From contig CAVYKK010000009.1 of the NCBI GenBank assembly GCA_963769045.1, forward strand, positions 248,001 to 312,000: a stretch of DNA of 64,000 nt. The letters are read 5' to 3'. Below the pieces are notes generated by a model. That model did no database searches and was not told the DNA's origin. It saw only the letters and a program-made list of their open reading frames with translations. Below, in pieces: positions 17,353 through 26,900 of this stretch. Made by a program: the position numbers and the translations under genes. This DNA comes from Methanocella_A sp963769045. Its GTDB lineage: Archaea; Halobacteriota; Methanocellia; Methanocellales; Methanocellaceae. Numbering within the stretch: the first letter of the stretch is position 1; every line of letters starts with the position of its first letter.

Positions 17353-18244
17353 ATGATGACTAAACCCGATTTGAAAATAATGGAAACGAAGATCGAGGCA
17401 ATAATAACCCGGCCGCTGGGAAAGACAGGGATTATACCGACACAGGTCGGCCTCGGCGGCGAAGGCGTCCTGCGCACGTTCGGCAAGTCGACCATGGCAA
17501 AGGCCGTGATCGACGAGGCCGTGCGACAGGGCATCACTTATTTTGACTCAGCCAGGGCCTATGCAGGAAGCGAGGGCTACTATGGCTCATACTGGCCCTT
17601 CCACCGCGAGTCCCGGGACCATATTTTCCAGACCAGCAAATCAGCCTCCAGGGACCGGGAAGGCGCTAAAAGAGACCTGGAGACCACACTGCGGACCATG
17701 GGCATCGGCCACCTCGACCTCTGGCAGATACACGACGTCCGCACCGAAGAGGACATCGAAGCCATCGAAGGCGAAGGCGGCGCGCTGGAAGCGTTCCTCG
17801 AAGCGAAAGAGAAAGGGCTCGTCAGGTTCATCGGCGTTACCGGGCACTACGACCCGGACATCCTTACGTATGCCGTCGAGCACTGGCCGGTCGATACCGT
17901 GCTGATGCCGGTCAATCCTGTGGAAGGCGCTATCGGCGGCTTTCTCGACCGCACGCTGCCGGCCGCACGGAAAAAAGGCCTGGGCATCATAGGCATGAAG
18001 GTGCTGGGCGCATCGAGCTACGTATACCGGGAGATGGGCATTACCCCAGAGCTGCTGATCAGATACGCGCTATCGCAGCCGATCTCGGTAGCCATCGTGG
18101 GCTGCTCGACGCCGGAGGAAGTCCGGACACTGGCCGATACTGGCAGGGATTTCCAGCCGATGGACGCAGACGGGCAGCGCAAGGTCGTGGCAACGTTCAA
18201 GCCGTTCTGCCACCCAGCTTGCCTACTACCGCGGCGACCTGTGA
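17353..18244 (+). CDS. aldo/keto reductase family protein
   Basis: Probable NADPH-dependent oxidoreductase of the archaeal/bacterial AKR branch. The barrel begins PLGKTGIIPTQVGLGGEG (about 17-34) and includes GITYFDSARAYAGSEGYYG (catalytic Asp and Tyr region, about 57-75), the LDLWQIHDV strand and GVTGHYDP; the last strands VAIVGCSTPEE bind the cofactor. The start is the first of two ATGs at 17353; the frame runs further upstream only through repeat DNA. Near 18213 a one-base shift (ccaccca) restores the typical end QLAYYRGDL with a stop at 18242-18244; uncorrected, the frame runs to 18294 with an unrelated tail. No ferredoxin-like Cys cluster is visible. The substrate is unknown. Confidence 0.82.
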
Positions 18245-18317
18245 GAAGCAGACGGCCTGTCCATGGCCAAAATAGATTATACTGGCTGGCATAATATTAT
18301 AATAAAGGTACGATGTG

Positions 18318-18447
18318 ATGACCGAAAAGGAACGGGCGAAGAAAGAGAAAGAGAAGAAAAAGCGCCGGAAGAAAGGCGTAGACAACATTAGCCCCGGCGG
18401 AAGAACCGGTGAAAGGCCCGACCGGCGAGGACATCTTCAAGGTTTGA
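18318..18447 (+). CDS. small lysine-rich protein (possible, one frame disruption)
   Basis: The frame opens MTEKERAKKEKEKKKRRKKG, highly basic. In the given frame it continues into unlikely sequence until 18557. A one-base correction near 18395 instead gives an acidic tail ending EEPVKGPTGEDIFKV with a stop at 18445-18447, which looks more natural (about 43 residues). Such Lys/Glu-rich short proteins are common in archaea but carry no domain I can name. Low certainty. Confidence 0.35.
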
Positions 18448-18565
18448 TGCGGACTGTCGTCGATTCGCCCGGGAATGCTATCGACCAGATCATAATTATG
18501 GTCTTTCCTGGAATGGTTATGACAAGAAATAATTTTATACTCTCTCGATTTAACTGATCAGTCGT

Positions 18566-19231
18566 ATGAAGGTCATGGGCATTCTCGGCAGCCCGAGAGG
18601 GAAGAACAGCCTGACGCGCAAGCTGCTGGAAAGCGCCCTTGCCGGGGCGGGGAAATGGGTGCCGGGACGGAGCTGATCGACGTCACGAAGCTCGACATCA
18701 AAGGCTGCCTGGGCTGTAACGCGTGCTATAAGGCCGGGAAGTGCGTGCTCAATGACGACTTCTACGGCGTCTATGAGAAAATGCTCGACGCAGATGGCAT
18801 CATACTCGGGAGCCCGGTCTACTTCGACGCGGTCAGCGCGCAGCTCAAAGCATTCATCGACCGTACCGCGGATTGCCGGCACTGTCAGCTTCTGTCCGGT
18901 AAATATGGCATGTCGGTGACGGCAACAGCCAGCTCCGGCGCCGACGAGACGCTGAAGCAGCTGAACGATTTCATGTCGAAGTCCGGCGCCTTCACGATCG
19001 GCGGCGTCAAAGTCGTCATATCGTCGCCGGAATCCGGCCTCGAAGAAGGCATGACAAAAGGCCGTGGCCATGGGCATCGACCTGGCCGAAGCCATACGCA
19101 CGAAACGCCAGTACCCCGAACAGGCCCGGCTGCAGAAAGCGTTTATCAAAGGGTTCAGCTTCGCCGTGGTAAAGAACCGTGAGAAGTGGCCCGGCGAATA
19201 CGAGTACTACAAGGCCAAAGGCTGGATATGA
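18566..19231 (+). CDS. iron-sulfur flavoprotein / NADPH-dependent FMN reductase family, two frame disruptions
   Basis: Flavodoxin-fold redox protein. The start MKVMGILGSPRGKNSLTRKL contains the FMN phosphate loop (GSPRGKNS). The next part contains the compact cluster motif CLGCNACYKAGKC (C-x2-C-x2-C-x5-C) typical of methanogen iron-sulfur flavoproteins, then GIILGSPVYFDAVSAQLKAF. The three parts lie in different frames. One base is missing in a G run near 18650 (gcggggaaatg) and one in an A run near 19057 (gacaaaaggcc). With both corrected, the product is about 222 residues and ends YYKAKGWI. Homopolymer locations point to sequencing error. The family reduces O2/H2O2 or acts as an electron carrier in methanogens; the exact role is unknown. 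Confidence 0.78.
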
Positions 19232-19305
19232 TATTACAAGGGCTAAAGCTGAAGGGAAATCCGGCGGGCGGCCGTTCGCGCGCGTACGCGTGACCGGAAC
19301 CAGGG

Positions 19306-20171
19306 TTACCCTTTGTTAACGGACGAGAAACCCAAAGTTTCAGCCGATGGCTCTCGCCGCCCGTTTATAGTATTTTTCTTATCGGCCGCCGGCGGCTTTA
19401 CCGGGATACGGTGCTCCGGGAACGCGATCCTGCTGCGTTTTCCGATAAACGAAGCGTCGACATCGGCCGCCATCTGTCTTGCCAGCGCGGCCGGGATGCC
19501 CATCACCATCAGGTCCGGCGGGAACCACAGGTTACCCGTCGGGTCGACAGGGCCGACGAAGGCCGACATCTTTCGGCGCATGCGGCGGCCATGCCCGCCG
19601 CATACGTTATCATTGTGGCGCAGGTGGGGCCTCCCGGGATCAGCGTCTTGAAAAAGGTGTCGCCGCTACGGTATTGCGCCAGCCCGCAGAGATTGCGGAC
19701 CTGCTCGGCACCCGCAAAGAGGATGAACGAAAGGACCTGATCAGTGGGAACGCCCTCGTCGCAAGAGCCGATGACGAGGTATCGGCCGGGGGGAGTGATC
19801 TTCCCGGCGCGTGCCTTATACTCGTCGAACAGCTCCGGGGTCGCCTTCAGGTGCTCGGCCGCGCCGCCGCGAAAGTCCGGAGCGCCGACGGTCACGAAGT
19901 ACTTTAGTTTCGGGTGGGGCTCCGAAAACCCCATCCATACCCTTCCGCCGCCGCAGCACTCCTCGTGCGCCGCCTCGACGTACAGCGGAGGCGTATCCGG
20001 ATAGAGCGCTGAAGCGTAGATAGCCTTTGCGATACACCGGTCCACTGAATATGACGGTACCGCGCCCGCGGGTACCGTGTCCGACCCATAGACGCACAGG
20101 GGCCGCAGCTTCAGGCGGCCTGCCTCTGCCAGCTTCTTCCCGATCTCCGAAACGCTCGACATAGGCATCAT
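19306..20171 (-). CDS. DUF169 family protein, one frame disruption
   Basis: Cytosolic protein of unknown function. The N-terminal part (from MMPMSSVSEIGKKLAEAGRL) lies in one frame and the last ~90 residues (MSAFVGPVDPTGNLWFPPDL onward) in another; they join near 19570 in a C/G-rich stretch. Landmarks are CVYGSDTVPAGAVPS, the EECCGGGRVWMGF cysteine pair, CDEGVPTDQVLSF and the late WFPPDLMVMGIP motif, all usual in DUF169 proteins. The first ATG at 20171 overlaps the stop of the CGGC-protein gene by 4 bases (ATGA), so the two are translationally coupled. DUF169 proteins often neighbour redox enzymes of anaerobes. The break is probably a sequence error. Confidence 0.78.
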
Positions 20172-20488
20172 TTCAGGTGCGTATATCCCTCGACCTTCGT
20201 GACCGTCCCGACGGCATCCGCGTAGGAGGCGTAGTACGGGCACTTGGTCTTCAGACATGTGGAGACGTGGATGACTTCCGCGCCCCGCTCCTTCAGCACA
20301 CGGGCTTTTTCCAGGATCTTATCCGGCTTCCCGAGGCCGCAGCCCCCGCAGGTATCGAAACCGACGATCTCGATGTCGTCGCCATACTTCCCGAAGGCGT
20401 CCTTCTTTTCACGGATCACCTTAAAACAGGAAGTGCCCGGGCAAGTCTTCGCTTTCTCGTCACATCTGATGATAGCGATCTTCGTCAT
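20168..20488 (-). CDS. CGGC domain cysteine-rich protein
   Basis: Small cytosolic protein of 106 residues. The frame is open further upstream, but the ATG at 20488 (MTKIAIIRCDEKAKTCPG) has a good minus-strand Shine-Dalgarno (aggtga, 20494-20499) 5 bases before it. It carries the diagnostic FDTCGGCGLGK motif and further cysteines at CPGTSCFKV and in STCLKTKCPYY, about eight in all, suggesting metal or cluster binding. The role of CGGC proteins is not established. It is the first gene of a coupled pair with the DUF169 gene. Confidence 0.85.
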   Translation of the reverse strand: MTKIAIIRCDEKAKTCPGTSCFKVIREKKDAFGKYGDDIEIVGFDTCGGCGLGKPDKILEKARVLKERGAEVIHVSTCLKTKCPYYASYADAVGTVTKVEGYTHLK

Positions 20489-20542
20489 ACAATCACCTGA
20501 AAATATGTATGATGCCGCATCGCATAACCTTTTAGGTTTTCC

Positions 20543-20726
20543 GGAGGCCACAGAGGTTTCTGAGGGCACAGAGTTTCACCACAGAGGTCACAGAGGACGA
20601 CACAGAGGTTAGTTTAAGGAGACTGCTACATGAGCCGTCTTTTAAAAACGTCCTCTGTGTCGTCCTCTGTGACCTCTGTGACCTCTGTGCTGAGCTCTGT
20701 GGCCTCTGGAAACCTCTGAGACCTCC
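20543..20726. repeat. palindromic element with cacagaggt arms
   Basis: The left arm 20543-20608 and right arm 20652-20726 are complementary with a small length difference. Both are built of cacagaggt/cacagagga units (tcacagaggacgacacagagg is matched exactly). The centre (about 20609-20651) contains aaggagactg...gccgtcttttaaa, similar in layout to the apical hairpin of the ggccac-type elements. It fills the gap between the divergent CGGC and F420-enzyme genes, so it lies across both promoter regions. Confidence 0.8.
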
Positions 20727-20786
20727 AAAATGCATCTTTCAGTGGCATCGTTTTTACATGCGTGTCTCGAATTGATATCCTGAGAT

Positions 20787-21815
20787 GTGACGATGGTAAA
20801 GCTGGGCTTGAAACTGGGGCCGGAGGAATACCCGCCGGTCGATCTGCTGGAGTACGCCGTCATCGCCGAGGACGTGGGGTTCGAGACGATAGACGTAAGC
20901 GATCACTTTCATCCGTGGGCGGAGACGGGAAACGCCTGTTTCTCATGGACGTGGCTTGGCGCGGCCGCGTCGAGGACGAGCCATATCGAGCTGGGGACGG
21001 GAGTGACCTGCCCCATCCTGCGGTATCACCCGTCGATTATCGCGCAGGCCTCGGCAACGCTGGACAACTTCGCGCCGGGCCGCACTTACCTCGGCGTGGG
21101 CACAGGGGAAGCGCTGAACGAGTATGCTTCCACGGGCGTGTGGCCGGATTACGACGAGCGGCAGCAGATGCTGCTGGAGGCGATCACGCTGATCAGGGAG
21201 CTCTGGGAAGGCGGCTATGTCACCTTCGACGGCGTCTGGTACACCACGCGGAAGGCGAAGCTTTACACGGCACCGAAAAGCCGGATACCGATCATCATCT
21301 CCTCGCTTGTGCCCGAGAGCGCGGCCTTTGCAGGCACTAATGGGGACGGTTTGTTCACGGTGGGAGGCAAGCCGATAGAGCAGGTGCAGCAGATTGTCGA
21401 CAACTTCGAGCAGGGCGCGACCGAGGCCGGAAAAGACCCGATGACGATGCCACGATACGTCGAACTGAACGTGGCGTACACGAAGGACACGAAACGGGCG
21501 GTGGCGGACTTCAGGAAGTACTGGGCGGGCGCCTATGTGCCGGCAATGTTCGACCAGAACATCTATACGCCGTCCATGTCGGAGCAAAACGGTGCTGTGG
21601 TCGGCGACGACACGATCATGAAAACAGCCTGTATCTCGGACGACCCGCAGAAGCACGTGGAATTCGTACAGCAATACATCGACGCGGGCTTCACGCACAT
21701 ATTCTTCCACGCAGCAGGCCCGGAACAGGCCATGTTCATACGAGACTACGCGAAGAACGTGCTGCCACTGATCAGGAAGAGGAATGCACAGGTATGTGCC
21801 CCCGTACGCTGTTAA
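20787..21815 (+). CDS. F420-dependent luciferase-like oxidoreductase (G6PDH-type)
   Basis: Flavin-independent, coenzyme F420-using enzyme of the LLM superfamily, in the branch named after F420-dependent glucose-6-phosphate dehydrogenase (TIGR03557-like). Its 342 residues form a TIM barrel: KLGLKLGPEEYPPVD at the start, GFETIDVSDHFHPWAETG (about 31-48), TGVTCPILRYHPSIIAQ, NFAPGRTYLGVGTGEALNE and, at the end, GFTHIFFHAAGPEQAMF. These are the usual F420-phosphate and deazaflavin contact regions. The start could be GTG 20787 or ATG 20793. F420 is the central hydride carrier of methanogens, consistent with the host. The substrate is not predictable; a sugar phosphate or alcohol is possible. Confidence 0.88.
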   Translation: MTMVKLGLKLGPEEYPPVDLLEYAVIAEDVGFETIDVSDHFHPWAETGNACFSWTWLGAAASRTSHIELGTGVTCPILRYHPSIIAQASATLDNFAPGRTYLGVGTGEALNEYASTGVWPDYDERQQMLLEAITLIRELWEGGYVTFDGVWYTTRKAKLYTAPKSRIPIIISSLVPESAAFAGTNGDGLFTVGGKPIEQVQQIVDNFEQGATEAGKDPMTMPRYVELNVAYTKDTKRAVADFRKYWAGAYVPAMFDQNIYTPSMSEQNGAVVGDDTIMKTACISDDPQKHVEFVQQYIDAGFTHIFFHAAGPEQAMFIRDYAKNVLPLIRKRNAQVCAPVRC

Positions 21816-21839
21816 CAATGGGAAATTAGTTAAGCTGCG

Positions 21840-22358
21840 GTGCAAATCTGCCGTGGGAAGATGGTGATAAATTTGCCCGAGAAGAAGCTGGAGAAAGCGA
21901 CCTTCGGTGCCGGGTGCTTCTGGCACGTTGAGGACGCGTTCATGAAAGTGCCCGGTGTCGTGTCCACCCAGGTCGGTTTCATGGGAGGACACGTGGAAAA
22001 TCCGTCGTATAAACAGGTCTGTACCCATACGACCGGCCATGCCGAAGTGGTCGAGGTGACCTACGACCCGTCGAAGGTCAGCTACGATAAGCTGCTTGAC
22101 GTGTTCTGGAACAGCCATGACCCGACGACGATGAACCGGCAGGGGCCGGATGTCGGCGACCAATACAGGTCGGCCATCTTCTATTATAGCCAGGAGCAGG
22201 AGGCAGCCGCAAAGGCATCGAAGGAGCGCCTCGAAAATAGCGGCAAGTACCGGAGCCCGATCGTCACACAGATCGTGCCGGCGGAAAAGTTCTGGCGAGC
22301 GGAGGAATATCACCAGAAATACTTCGAGAAGACCGGGCAACAAGCCTGCGGGATATAA
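21840..22358 (+). CDS. msrA: peptide methionine sulfoxide reductase MsrA
   Basis: Repairs methionine-S-sulfoxide in proteins. About 160-172 residues depending on start. The catalytic GAGCFWHVEDAF motif is present, with the active Cys in GCFW, followed by GFMGGHVENPSYKQVC, TGHAEVVEVTYDP and DVGDQYRSAIFY, all diagnostic. Resolving cysteine candidates are the C in KQVC and the one in QQACGI at the C-terminus. The GTG at 21840 is the longest start; ATG 21861 or a TTG near 21876 preceded by ggtgat are alternatives. It follows the F420 enzyme by 24 bases and may be cotranscribed. Confidence 0.93.
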   Translation: MQICRGKMVINLPEKKLEKATFGAGCFWHVEDAFMKVPGVVSTQVGFMGGHVENPSYKQVCTHTTGHAEVVEVTYDPSKVSYDKLLDVFWNSHDPTTMNRQGPDVGDQYRSAIFYYSQEQEAAAKASKERLENSGKYRSPIVTQIVPAEKFWRAEEYHQKYFEKTGQQACGI

Positions 22359-22439
22359 TGGGCCTGACGACCGACGGATGCATGCCAGGCAGGCGCAGGC
22401 GCACACGAGCGGCCGGGACGAACCGGCTTCCCTGACCGT

Positions 22440-22817
22440 TTAGTACTCATTATATTTTTTATTAGAGCCGCGCGCTTTTTCAACCGGATACTTCCGCTCG
22501 TTCTCTATCATCTTCCGGTCGAACGCCTCAGTCAGGTCGATGTCGTAGAGCTGGGCGAATCGCAGTGTCGCGAACAGGACGTCTGATACCTCTCCGCATA
22601 TCTTCTCCCGTTGCACGGGTGTCTCGAACATGCGCTTCATGTCGTCAGGGCTCTTGAACCGGAACAGCTCCAGCAGCTCGGCCGACTCTATGGTGATGCT
22701 CATGGCCAGCTCCTTGGCGTCGTGGAACTGGTCCCAGTCTCTCGCATCACAATACGCTTTTACGCGAGCCTTTAGCTCTTCAACTGTCGTGCTGCGATCA
22801 TCATGCATATGTATCAC
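22440..22817 (-). CDS. MazG-like nucleotide pyrophosphohydrolase
   Basis: House-cleaning enzyme that hydrolyses non-canonical or excess (d)NTPs to NMP and PPi. The 125 residues form one alpha-helical MazG-type domain of the RS21-C6/DCTPP1-like branch. Metal-binding acidic residues are visible in ITIESAELLELF (about 42-53) and CGEVSDVLFATLRFAQ (about 74-89), in the expected E-x3-E and E-x2-D spacing. The tail NERKYPVEKARGSNKKY is typical. The start may be the first ATG (MIHMHDD) or the next one. It is convergent with msrA and has no obvious operon partner. Confidence 0.9.
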   Translation of the reverse strand: MIHMHDDRSTTVEELKARVKAYCDARDWDQFHDAKELAMSITIESAELLELFRFKSPDDMKRMFETPVQREKICGEVSDVLFATLRFAQLYDIDLTEAFDRKMIENERKYPVEKARGSNKKYNEY

Positions 22818-22857
22818 TGGCTGTTGGCCGTGTCAAGGCGGTTCAGACGGCTAAATT

Positions 22858-23301
22858 TCATCTTCTCATGAGAAGGAATTTGCCGAGAATAAGCGCGAAG
22901 GCGACCCATACGATCATGGTTCCGACGCTGTGCGTGGGCAGCAGGCTGGCCGGATCGTTGAACAAAGGAGAAAACAGCGACGTGCCGACCGAAGTATGGT
23001 CGGTCTGTACGGCCATCGTGGCAGCTGTGTCATTGATGAAATAATTGCTCGAGTTGCCGACCGTCTCAATGACGTTGCTTTGTATGGAATGCACCGAGTC
23101 CATGCCGTACATCGTCAGGTTGTATGCGCCCATATCCGAAGAGTCCATAGCCTGAGATGCCTGGAAGGCCTGGAGCTCGTTTAAAGCGTCTGCCCGTTCC
23201 GCTTCGACGAAGCTGGTCAGGTTAGCTACCGTCTGATTGAACAGGTCAAGCGCACTCTGGTAGTCCGATGGCTGAAAGTCGCTCACGATGATAACCCCCA
23301 T
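22858..23301 (-). CDS. uncharacterised tail-anchored surface protein
   Basis: 147 residues that I do not recognise. The long N-terminal part is hydrophilic and helical (ALDLFNQTVANLTSFVEAER, ALNELQAFQASQ) with possible N-glycosylation sequons (NQT, NLT, NSS, NDT). The C-terminus is a single hydrophobic span, VGTMIVWVAFALILGKFLL, ending in RR. This suggests a C-terminally anchored protein, but no clear signal peptide is present. A TATA-like element lies about 65-76 bases upstream on the minus strand. It lies downstream of the toxin cluster on the same strand but is separated from it by 300 bases with its own promoter. Confidence 0.7.
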   Translation of the reverse strand: MGVIIVSDFQPSDYQSALDLFNQTVANLTSFVEAERADALNELQAFQASQAMDSSDMGAYNLTMYGMDSVHSIQSNVIETVGNSSNYFINDTAATMAVQTDHTSVGTSLFSPLFNDPASLLPTHSVGTMIVWVAFALILGKFLLMRR

Positions 23302-23603
23302 GATCGAGCGGATTACAGGTCTACGATTACCCGACGACCGCCCGGTAAATATACTATTGTAATTACAAATTTATAAGTCTTTCCATTTATTTAGTGTTAA
23401 AAAGGGCTTACTTATTGTAAATGATAAAAAATTCAATTGATTTGTATTATCGCAGGGATGAAACCGTACGCCCGATAGTTCAGAGACGAAAACGTGGACT
23501 GTGCGGGCAAGGGAAACGCGATCGGGCAGTCATGCCTGATGCCCGCAGCCGTTACTGTCTTGCCGGCGGCGTCGCGTTTTTACCGGGAATGTGCTAATCG
23601 CGT
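23302..23603 (-). promoter_or_regulatory. intergenic region with promoter of the tail-anchored gene
   Basis: On the minus strand, acttataaattt (about 23366-23377) is a good TATA-like box for the 22858-23301 gene. Between it and the nucleotidyltransferase stop there are short inverted repeats (for example cgggca/tgcccg near 23523-23545) that might end the toxin operon. No gene is visible. Confidence 0.45.
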
Positions 23604-23963
23604 TCAACCGGGGATTGCGATTTCATCGCAAAAAAACTCAGGCACCGGCCGGCTCCGGTAGAGCAGCCGCGCCGTCGGCATGACGGTCTTAAGCAGCGAG
23701 TAAGGCTTGCTGCACTCCGTTTCTATCTCTTCGGGCGTCACGAAGAGGAGGTCGATGTCGACGGCAAACGCGGCGAGTTCGGCGGCGACGCCCCGGCCCC
23801 GCAGGTGCCGGGGCAGGCTCGTCCGCTTCACCACGATGAAGTCCAGGTCGCTGTCGGGCGTCATTGTAGCCTTGGCGTAGGAACCGAACAGGTAGACTTG
23901 ATCGGGGCTGTAAAGCGCTACGATGCGCGCCGTGATGTCCTTGAGGTCCCGCCGGTCGATCAC
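23604..23963 (-). CDS. minimal nucleotidyltransferase (MNT-like), last gene of the toxin cluster
   Basis: A 119-residue single-domain nucleotidyltransferase of the pol-beta fold. The active-site signature FGSYAKATMTPDSDLDF (about 26-42) supplies the GS loop and two catalytic aspartates; the third is in VDIDLLFVTPEE (about 70-81). Such proteins are usually the antitoxin or AMP-transferring half of HEPN/MNT modules, but no HEPN gene is adjacent. Its GTG start overlaps the TcA-C stop by 4 bases (GTGA), so it is translationally coupled to the toxin operon. It may modify a toxin component, protect the producer, or be an unrelated hitch-hiker. Family assignment is firm; role is inference. Confidence 0.87.
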   Translation of the reverse strand: MIDRRDLKDITARIVALYSPDQVYLFGSYAKATMTPDSDLDFIVVKRTSLPRHLRGRGVAAELAAFAVDIDLLFVTPEEIETECSKPYSLLKTVMPTARLLYRSRPVPEFFCDEIAIPG

Positions 23964-26900
23964 TCCGATACCTCGTACTGGACCACGAGCAGCAGGTCCT
24001 CGATCTCAGTGGCGGCAAGCGAGTTGAAGCCGGTTACGTCCGCCTTCCGGAGCTCGAGCGTCCAGGTCAGGTTCGCGCCCGGCACCGACGTGCTGCCGAG
24101 GCTGACCGGGTTCAGCGAGGGTTCGCTGTCCTTTCGGAACGCAAAGCTGTGCAACCCCGCCAGGACGGAATCGGGGCTCATGGTGATCGGCGGCTGGGCA
24201 GCCGTGCCCCCGGGGAGTGTGACCAGCAGAGTATAGTCGCCCGGGTCCGAGAGCCTGGCAATGAAGTCGATGCCCGTTATCCTGATGCCCAGGCCGTAGG
24301 TAAAGAACGGGAAGCGGTCCGGCGAGATTTCGAGCGTGAGCACCTGGGGCCCGGAGGCGGGATTGAGGAACTTTTGCCAGCTTGTGCCGTACTCGTGGCG
24401 GGCGCTGATCAGGCGATACAGCCCCTTGCGGCTTTCCGCGAGCGCGATTTCCTTGAGCCCGGCCTGGACGGCGCTCTTCACATTTGTCCGCAGCTCGTCC
24501 CCTCCGTCTCTGGCTGTGTACTGCAGGTGGAGGACGACATCGCTGATCGTGCCGTAGTCGAACTGCGGGTACACGGAGTTCATCCGCAGGTGCCAGGTAC
24601 TGATAGCCCCGGCGCACTCGAACGGCAGGTAGCGCTCGTCGTCAAGACGCAGCTCGAACATGCCCCGGTCGTCCCGGGCGTTGCTCGTGACTATGGCGCC
24701 GGCCCCGCCCTGGTCGTCGACGAACCGGCCCGAATCGTCGCCGTCTTTATAGAACGCGTAGCCGTCGGCCTCGGGGCTGACGCGCACGTGGTTGTCCTGC
24801 AGCGTCAGCGTCATGGACACGCCGGTATACGGCCCCACCACGCAGGGTATCGTGACCCCGGCGCTCTTTATCCGTCGCAGGTAATGGCCGGGGTTCTCCA
24901 GATCGAACATGATTTCCGGCAGCTTGATCGAGCATTCGTGATTCGTGCGCAGTTCCACCAGGGCGTAGGGGTCGAGCGCCAGCAGCGATATGTGCTTCGT
25001 CAGCTCCAGCTCCCGGGCGTTCTGCTCATGGTAGGCCGATTTCAGGCGCTGCAGGTCGAACAGTAGCTTGTCGCCGGCCAGCAGCCCTTTTTTCAGGCTG
25101 TCCCAGTACCCGAACTGGACGTAGGACGAATCGCTGACGCCGAGTTCCCGCCGGTAGCACTGCTCGGCGCGCTTGGCCAGGGTATAGGCCAGCTGATAGG
25201 CCTGGAAGTACGTGGCGCTGGTCTGCGAGATCATCCATTCGTAGAGTTCGCGGTTGGTGTACTTGTCATGCATGAGCTGGTCGACATCGGATGCCATCTG
25301 GACAGTTATTTCGTGGTTGTCCATCTCCCGCCGGGCGATATCCTGGCGGATGGAAGCGGCCAGGGCCTGGGAATCGATCGCGCCCAGCTCGCCGGTGGCG
25401 AGGGTGTACTGGAGTTCCCAGTCTTCCTTGCGCCGCTGGTAGGAGCCTACGGACTGGCTCATTTGCGCCGAGGTGTGCAGGATCGCCGAAGCTATGCGGG
25501 CCGCCTTGCCCCAGCTGTCCCCGGAGCGCCCGAAGTTGGGGCCGCCCCATTTGGTAGTCGCATGGGGCGATCCTCCCGCGCCTGATCCTCCGGCCTGCGC
25601 TTCCGGTATCAGGTGGCTGACGCCGGACCCGGCCTCCAGGATGATCGCCGCCGCGTCCGTGATCATGCTGGCGCCCTGGGCCACCAGTGCTGCGGCCTCC
25701 CATTCGTTCGTCAGCTCGTCCTTGCGCGCTCCGTAGAACGTCTGGCGGTCGAGGGCGATCTGGCGCTGTTTCGATAGCACGTCTATCTGCTGATCGGCCT
25801 CGTCCAGCCTCCGCTGCATCACCGTCCGGACCTGCTCCTGCAGCCGTTTCTCGTAGCCTGAGCGCTGAAGTGCCAGGGCCTCGGAGTCCCGTTTTTCCAG
25901 CACCGAGAGCAGTTCGTTGCCGAAGCCGCGCACCATCTCGCAAAGCTCGATAGCCTCCTGCAGCACCACCCGGAAGCGATACGGGGGCAGCGCAGCGCTG
26001 GTGTCGTTCAGGATGCTGCCGAGGTCGAGGCCGGCCGCGGTCGCCCTGACGAGCAGGCCGGGGTCGATCGGCGGCGCGAACAGCGACAGCTGGCGCCTGA
26101 TGCCCCGGATGTTCATGCAGTGCCGGATCTTGAACAGGCGATCTGATACCAGGTCCCAGTACCCCAGCAGCTGGTCGTTGGGCGGGATGCCGAAGTAGAG
26201 CGTCGGGAACTGCGGGAGCTTCGGGGTGGACGGGTCTATGGTGCTGCCCTGCGACTGGCCGGACGTATACGGCGGCGCCCTCGTATAGTCCGCCGCCTCG
26301 CCGCTCTGCACCGGGCCCAGCAGGTTCTCGGCGGCCAGGACGTACGCGTTCGCCAGGTCGTCCAGGCCGGCCTTCTGGAGGTCGGCAAACGTCATATCAG
26401 GGACCGTCAGGGACGACCTGACCGGCTCCGGCCGGGGCCCCAGGAGCTCGGCGGCAAGCACGTACATCTGCGTCGCCTCGTTGATCGACTCCATCGTGTC
26501 CTGGCTGAACAGCCGGTCGCCCCACGCGATCAGGTTGTCGATGTACTTCATGACGATGACGCGCTGGTACGCCACCGGCCGCATCTGCGCTACGACGTGG
26601 GGATCGAACGGATTGGCGCGCCATTCCTCCACCTGGTCGACGACGGCGGGATCGTTCTTGCTTATGAGGCTCATCAAGCCCTGGAGGCTCTGGGCCTGGT
26701 AATCCGCCATGTTGTAGAAGGGCTTGGTCACCCAGTACCGCTTCGGGACTGCCTCTTCCGAGCTGCTGGTGGGGTTAAAGATGTACTCGTACCAGTGTTT
26801 CGCCTCTTCGAAGCGCTGGTTGAGCCGCAGCGCTTCCCCGATCAGGAACGGGGCGTGGAAAAAGAGCTCCCAGTTGTATATCGCATAGCTGGCATAGGGG

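Noticed and set aside
20943..22406. 487-codon minus-strand frame opposite the F420 enzyme and MsrA
   Set aside because: Covers two well-supported genes on the other strand and is His/Arg-rich nonsense.
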